In this document: positions 61,662-64,000 of the stretch, piece by piece
Position numbering within the stretch: the stretch's first letter is position 1
Layout of the letters: each line of letters begins with the position of its first letter
NCBI RefSeq assembly: GCF_021432085.1
Contig: NZ_CP090366.1
Coordinates: 2,542,001 to 2,606,000, forward strand
Length of the DNA: 64,000 bases
Reading direction: 5' to 3'
Source: Stutzerimonas kunmingensis
GTDB lineage: Bacteria; Pseudomonadota; Gammaproteobacteria; Pseudomonadales; Pseudomonadaceae
Position numbers and translations under genes: made by a program
The notes under the pieces: generated by a model
Database searches by the model: none
What the model was told of the DNA's origin: nothing
The model's input: only the letters and a program-made list of their open reading frames with translations

Positions 61662-63128
61662 ATGAATGTATCGCTGGTCATTCTGGCGTTGACCGTCGCC
61701 AGTTTTCTTCTCGGGTTTCTTCGCGATCTGTTCATCGCCCGCTCCTTCGGCCTCAGCTGGGAAGCGGACCTCATCTTCGTCGCCCTGATCCTGCCGCTGT
61801 TCTTCGAGAACTTCCTCGGCCTCGCCTTGCGCGACGCCATGATCCCTTACCTGCAGAAGCTGCGCAGCCAGTCGCAATCGCTGTTCGAGGCGGTCGCGCG
61901 CTGGCTTTACTGGCGCATCATGCTGCTCGGTGGCGCGGCCTGCCTGCTGATACTGCTGACCAGCTACTGGGTGCTGAACGCCCTGGCACCGGGCTGGACA
62001 CCGGAACAGGTCGCCAACGGACAACTGGTCTTCTGCGTCGGCGCGCTGCTGATCGGCGTACAGGCCGCGCTGTACTGCCAGGGCGCGTTGCTCAACATGG
62101 ACAACGTGTTCGTCATGCCGATGACACGAACCCTACTGCTCAATGCCGGGGCCATCATCGGGATTCTGCTGTTCGAACCCAGCGGCATGGTGATCTTTCT
62201 CGGCATGCTTTTGCCGCAGTTGGCCCTGATCGTCGTGCAGCACCGCCGTATTCATTATCTGCGGGGAGAGGCGCAACCGCTGGAAAAAGGTCACGGCAGT
62301 CAGTTCGGCCTGGCATTCGCCCCGGTACTGATGGCCGCTGGCGCGCAGCAGGCGTGCATCCTGGCCGAGCGGATGTTCGCCTCGTTCCTTGAGGAAGGCA
62401 GCATCACCATGCTGTCGTTCGCCTTCCGCATCGTCACCATCCCGCTGACGCTGTACGCGATGTCGGTGCTTTCCGTGCTCTTTCCGCAGTTCTCCTCCAG
62501 CTGGAACGAGCAGGATCACAGCGCTCATGCCGCGGTGATTCGCAAGGGGCTGCTGGCGACGTTGCTGTTCCTGGTGCCGGCCACCGTCGTGCTTTGCTCC
62601 TTCCCGGAAGCGGTGGTCGCGGTACTGCTCGAGCGCGGCGAGTTCGGCGCCACGCAAACCCAGGCAACCGCCTCGCTGATGGTCATCTACGCGCTTGGTC
62701 TGCCGTCGATGGGGCTCGCCCTGCTCTGGGGCCGCGCCCTGCTCGCCCAGCACCAGGTTCGCCTGTTTCTGGTGATCACGCTGATCAGCTCGGCCATGAC
62801 CATCGCCCTGGATGCCGCGCTTTACAAGCACTATGGCGCCGCAGGCCTGGCACTGGCCTTCTCCAGCGGTGTCACGCTGCAGGCGCTGTTCATGGGGTTG
62901 TTCGTCTATCGCGCCTCGCCCAAGGGCGCCGGTGTGGCTGTGCTCGCGCGCTGGGCCGCGACAGCAGCGGTGTTGGCCGCCGCGCTGCACTTCGTGCCTC
63001 AGCCACAAGGCTTTATCGAACTCTGCGTCTATATCGGCCTGGTGCTGATCGGTTTCGCCGCCGGCGTGACCTTGCTCGGCGAGCGCGACCTGTTCAAGCC
63101 ACGCTACTGGTCCATGCGCAAGGCCTGA
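61662..63128 (+). CDS. MurJ/MVF-family lipid-linked oligosaccharide flippase
   Basis: This 488-residue protein has about 13-14 membrane spans with the MVF pattern: FLLGFLRDLFIARSFGLSWEA, then ADLIFVALILPLFFENFLGL and the long hydrophobic stretches around 110-130, 240-310 and 350-470. Short loops carry R/E/D residues such as FLEEGSITMLSFAFR and AVVAVLLERGEFGATQTQAT. The latter resembles the FERGxF motif of MurJ. It could be a second MurJ or, more likely, an exopolysaccharide flippase. ATG 61662 has AAGGA seven bases upstream. Its neighbour, a SAF-domain oxidoreductase, may belong to a polysaccharide cluster running beyond the window. Confidence 0.75.
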   Translation: MNVSLVILALTVASFLLGFLRDLFIARSFGLSWEADLIFVALILPLFFENFLGLALRDAMIPYLQKLRSQSQSLFEAVARWLYWRIMLLGGAACLLILLTSYWVLNALAPGWTPEQVANGQLVFCVGALLIGVQAALYCQGALLNMDNVFVMPMTRTLLLNAGAIIGILLFEPSGMVIFLGMLLPQLALIVVQHRRIHYLRGEAQPLEKGHGSQFGLAFAPVLMAAGAQQACILAERMFASFLEEGSITMLSFAFRIVTIPLTLYAMSVLSVLFPQFSSSWNEQDHSAHAAVIRKGLLATLLFLVPATVVLCSFPEAVVAVLLERGEFGATQTQATASLMVIYALGLPSMGLALLWGRALLAQHQVRLFLVITLISSAMTIALDAALYKHYGAAGLALAFSSGVTLQALFMGLFVYRASPKGAGVAVLARWAATAAVLAAALHFVPQPQGFIELCVYIGLVLIGFAAGVTLLGERDLFKPRYWSMRKA

Positions 63129-63180
63129 CGGCAACGCGGCGGTCCTGCATCGCCGCTCTTTCGATCATCACCGACAACAG

Positions 63181-63222
63181 AAACAAAAAGGCCGCTGACA
63201 TCAGACAGCGGCCTTTTTGTTT
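63181..63222. terminator. Bidirectional intrinsic terminator
   Basis: AAAAAGGCCGCTG (63185-63197) and CAGCGGCCTTTTT (63206-63218) form a 13-bp stem with an 8-base loop, extended by flanking CA/TG pairs. Runs of A before and T after give a T-run on both strands, so it ends both the flippase gene and the convergent oxidoreductase gene. Confidence 0.92.
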
Positions 63223-63231
63223 GAGCGTCGT

Positions 63232-64000
63232 TCAACCACCGAAGGCGAGCATTCCCATGGTGCTGATGCCTGGTGCGGTCCAGTCTGACCCTTTGCTCTC
63301 GACCTGGGTCATGCGCGGCTTGCGCTGCTCCAGCACGATATCCAGCGCGCGACTCGGCAAAATGTCGATGTCGTCAAAGGTGATGATCTGGCCAGGCTCG
63401 ACGGCGCGTTTGAGCGCAGTCTTGCGCAGCAGACCGATCGGCACGTGATCCGGGTGCTCGGCCAGCTTGATCGCCTCGCCACGGAACTGGAAACCGCCGA
63501 TGCCGCGCTCGATCAACTCACCCGGCTTCATGGCACGCTTGGCGATGGCCGCAACGCCGAGGGTCGGTTCGGTCGAGTTGTTGAGCAGCACACCACCGCC
63601 ATTCAGCACGCGGCGCACGGTCTTGCCCACTTCCAGCGAGCAGAGGTGGAACGGACGCACCAGCGTGTAGAACGGCCCGCGGCCCAGCTTGAAGTACTCG
63701 ATTGCCTGCGCCTGATCCTCGTCGTGCCTGCCCACCAGGAACACGCCGCCGGCCGGGTAGCCGGAAGGAATGACGTAGTCGACGATTGGCTGCCCTGCTC
63801 GCTCGGCCATCATGCCGAGCAGGCTGGCGCTGTCGTCCAGGTTGGTCGAGGCCAGCCCCTCCATGCCCTGACGGGTAATGGTGGCGCCCAGGCCGTTACC
63901 GATGATCACCTGCTCGATCTGCACCTTGGTGCCGTCGGTGAAGGACGTGGTCTGATCGACGCTGATCCCCTGTCGATTGGCCCAGTAGGCCATGTCTTCC
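63232..64000 (-). CDS. C-terminal part of a SAF-domain NAD(P)-dependent oxidoreductase
   Basis: A minus-strand frame runs from the stop at 63232 off the right edge; the ATG at 63993 is internal. At least 256 residues are visible. They include IPSGYPAGGVFLVGRHDEDQ, FHLCSLEVGKTVRRVLNGG and VAAIAKRAMKPGELIERGIGG. A C-terminal SAF-type segment (PIGLLRKTALKRAVEPGQII, FDDIDILPSRAL) follows. Such proteins, with a homoserine-dehydrogenase-like Rossmann part and SAF tail, are often misnamed FlgA. They occur beside polysaccharide genes. The N-terminal cofactor motif lies outside the window, so the substrate is open. Confidence 0.6.
   Translation of the reverse strand, partial: EDMAYWANRQGISVDQTTSFTDGTKVQIEQVIIGNGLGATITRQGMEGLASTNLDDSASLLGMMAERAGQPIVDYVIPSGYPAGGVFLVGRHDEDQAQAIEYFKLGRGPFYTLVRPFHLCSLEVGKTVRRVLNGGGVLLNNSTEPTLGVAAIAKRAMKPGELIERGIGGFQFRGEAIKLAEHPDHVPIGLLRKTALKRAVEPGQIITFDDIDILPSRALDIVLEQRKPRMTQVESKGSDWTAPGISTMGMLAFGG

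Overview
The window looks like a chromosomal segment of a Pseudomonas-type gammaproteobacterium. An environmental lineage such as the P. stutzeri group (Stutzerimonas) is plausible but not proven. The DNA is GC-rich, genes are densely packed with many ATGA overlaps, and the families present (MexT/MexEF-OprN, MuxABC-OpmB, DUF2790, DUF1652, the TreS-maltokinase fusion, LigD and Ku) are typical of Pseudomonas. From memory, the gene content of 5.7-42 kb resembles the P. aeruginosa PA2138-PA2166 stress island.

Layout. 0-2.5 kb: the tail of an unknown gene, an outer-membrane efflux factor and a LysR regulator. 2.8-5.5 kb: a DUF2790 protein, a DUF1615 lipoprotein and an orphan curlin-repeat protein. 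5.7-11.9 kb: full-length LigD (NHEJ), a small secreted protein, DUF1652, DUF2061, a ferritin-like DUF892 protein, an MscS-type channel and a CinA/PncC amidase. 12.0-23.0 kb: glgA-treZ-malQ-treY-DUF2934-glgX on the plus strand. 23.4-27.0 kb: an M23 peptidase, a DUF2218-cytochrome b561 fusion, a LigB-type dioxygenase and a divergent LysR gene. 27.2-31.3 kb: DUF72 plus the ybhP-clsB-ybhN type operon. 31.6-39.3 kb: glgE-treS/mak-glgB on the minus strand. 39.7-42.7 kb: a tiny proline-rich protein, a stand-alone LigD-type polymerase, Ku and an SDR dehydrogenase. 42.8-51.2 kb: mexS, mexT and mexEF-oprN. 51.4-52.4 kb: an orphan TRAP solute-binding protein. 52.4-61.4 kb: muxABC-opmB. 61.7-64 kb: a MurJ/MVF-type flippase and the C-terminal part of a SAF-domain oxidoreductase that runs off the edge.

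How it works together. TreS-Mak turns trehalose into maltose and maltose-1-phosphate, GlgE polymerises this to linear alpha-glucan and GlgB branches it. GlgA can also extend glucan; GlgX and MalQ trim and remodel chains, and TreY/TreZ release trehalose from chain ends. The two arms flank genes for membrane lipid synthesis and redox functions and are themselves flanked by NHEJ genes. Sequences resembling the AlgU (sigma-22) consensus (GAACTT, 16-nt spacer, TCTGG or TCGGA) lie upstream of both glgA and glgE, so the two arms may answer to the same envelope-stress sigma factor. The rest of the window is dominated by multidrug efflux: two complete RND systems and a third outer-membrane factor. A nod-box-like MexT site lies upstream of mexE.

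The least expected items are the DUF2218-cytochrome b561 fusion, a second LigD-type polymerase beside Ku, the orphan curlin protein, a 17-codon leader ORF that overlaps the glgA start, and the basic-tailed DUF2934 protein in the trehalose operon. No tRNA, rRNA, CRISPR array, insertion sequence or phage gene was seen.
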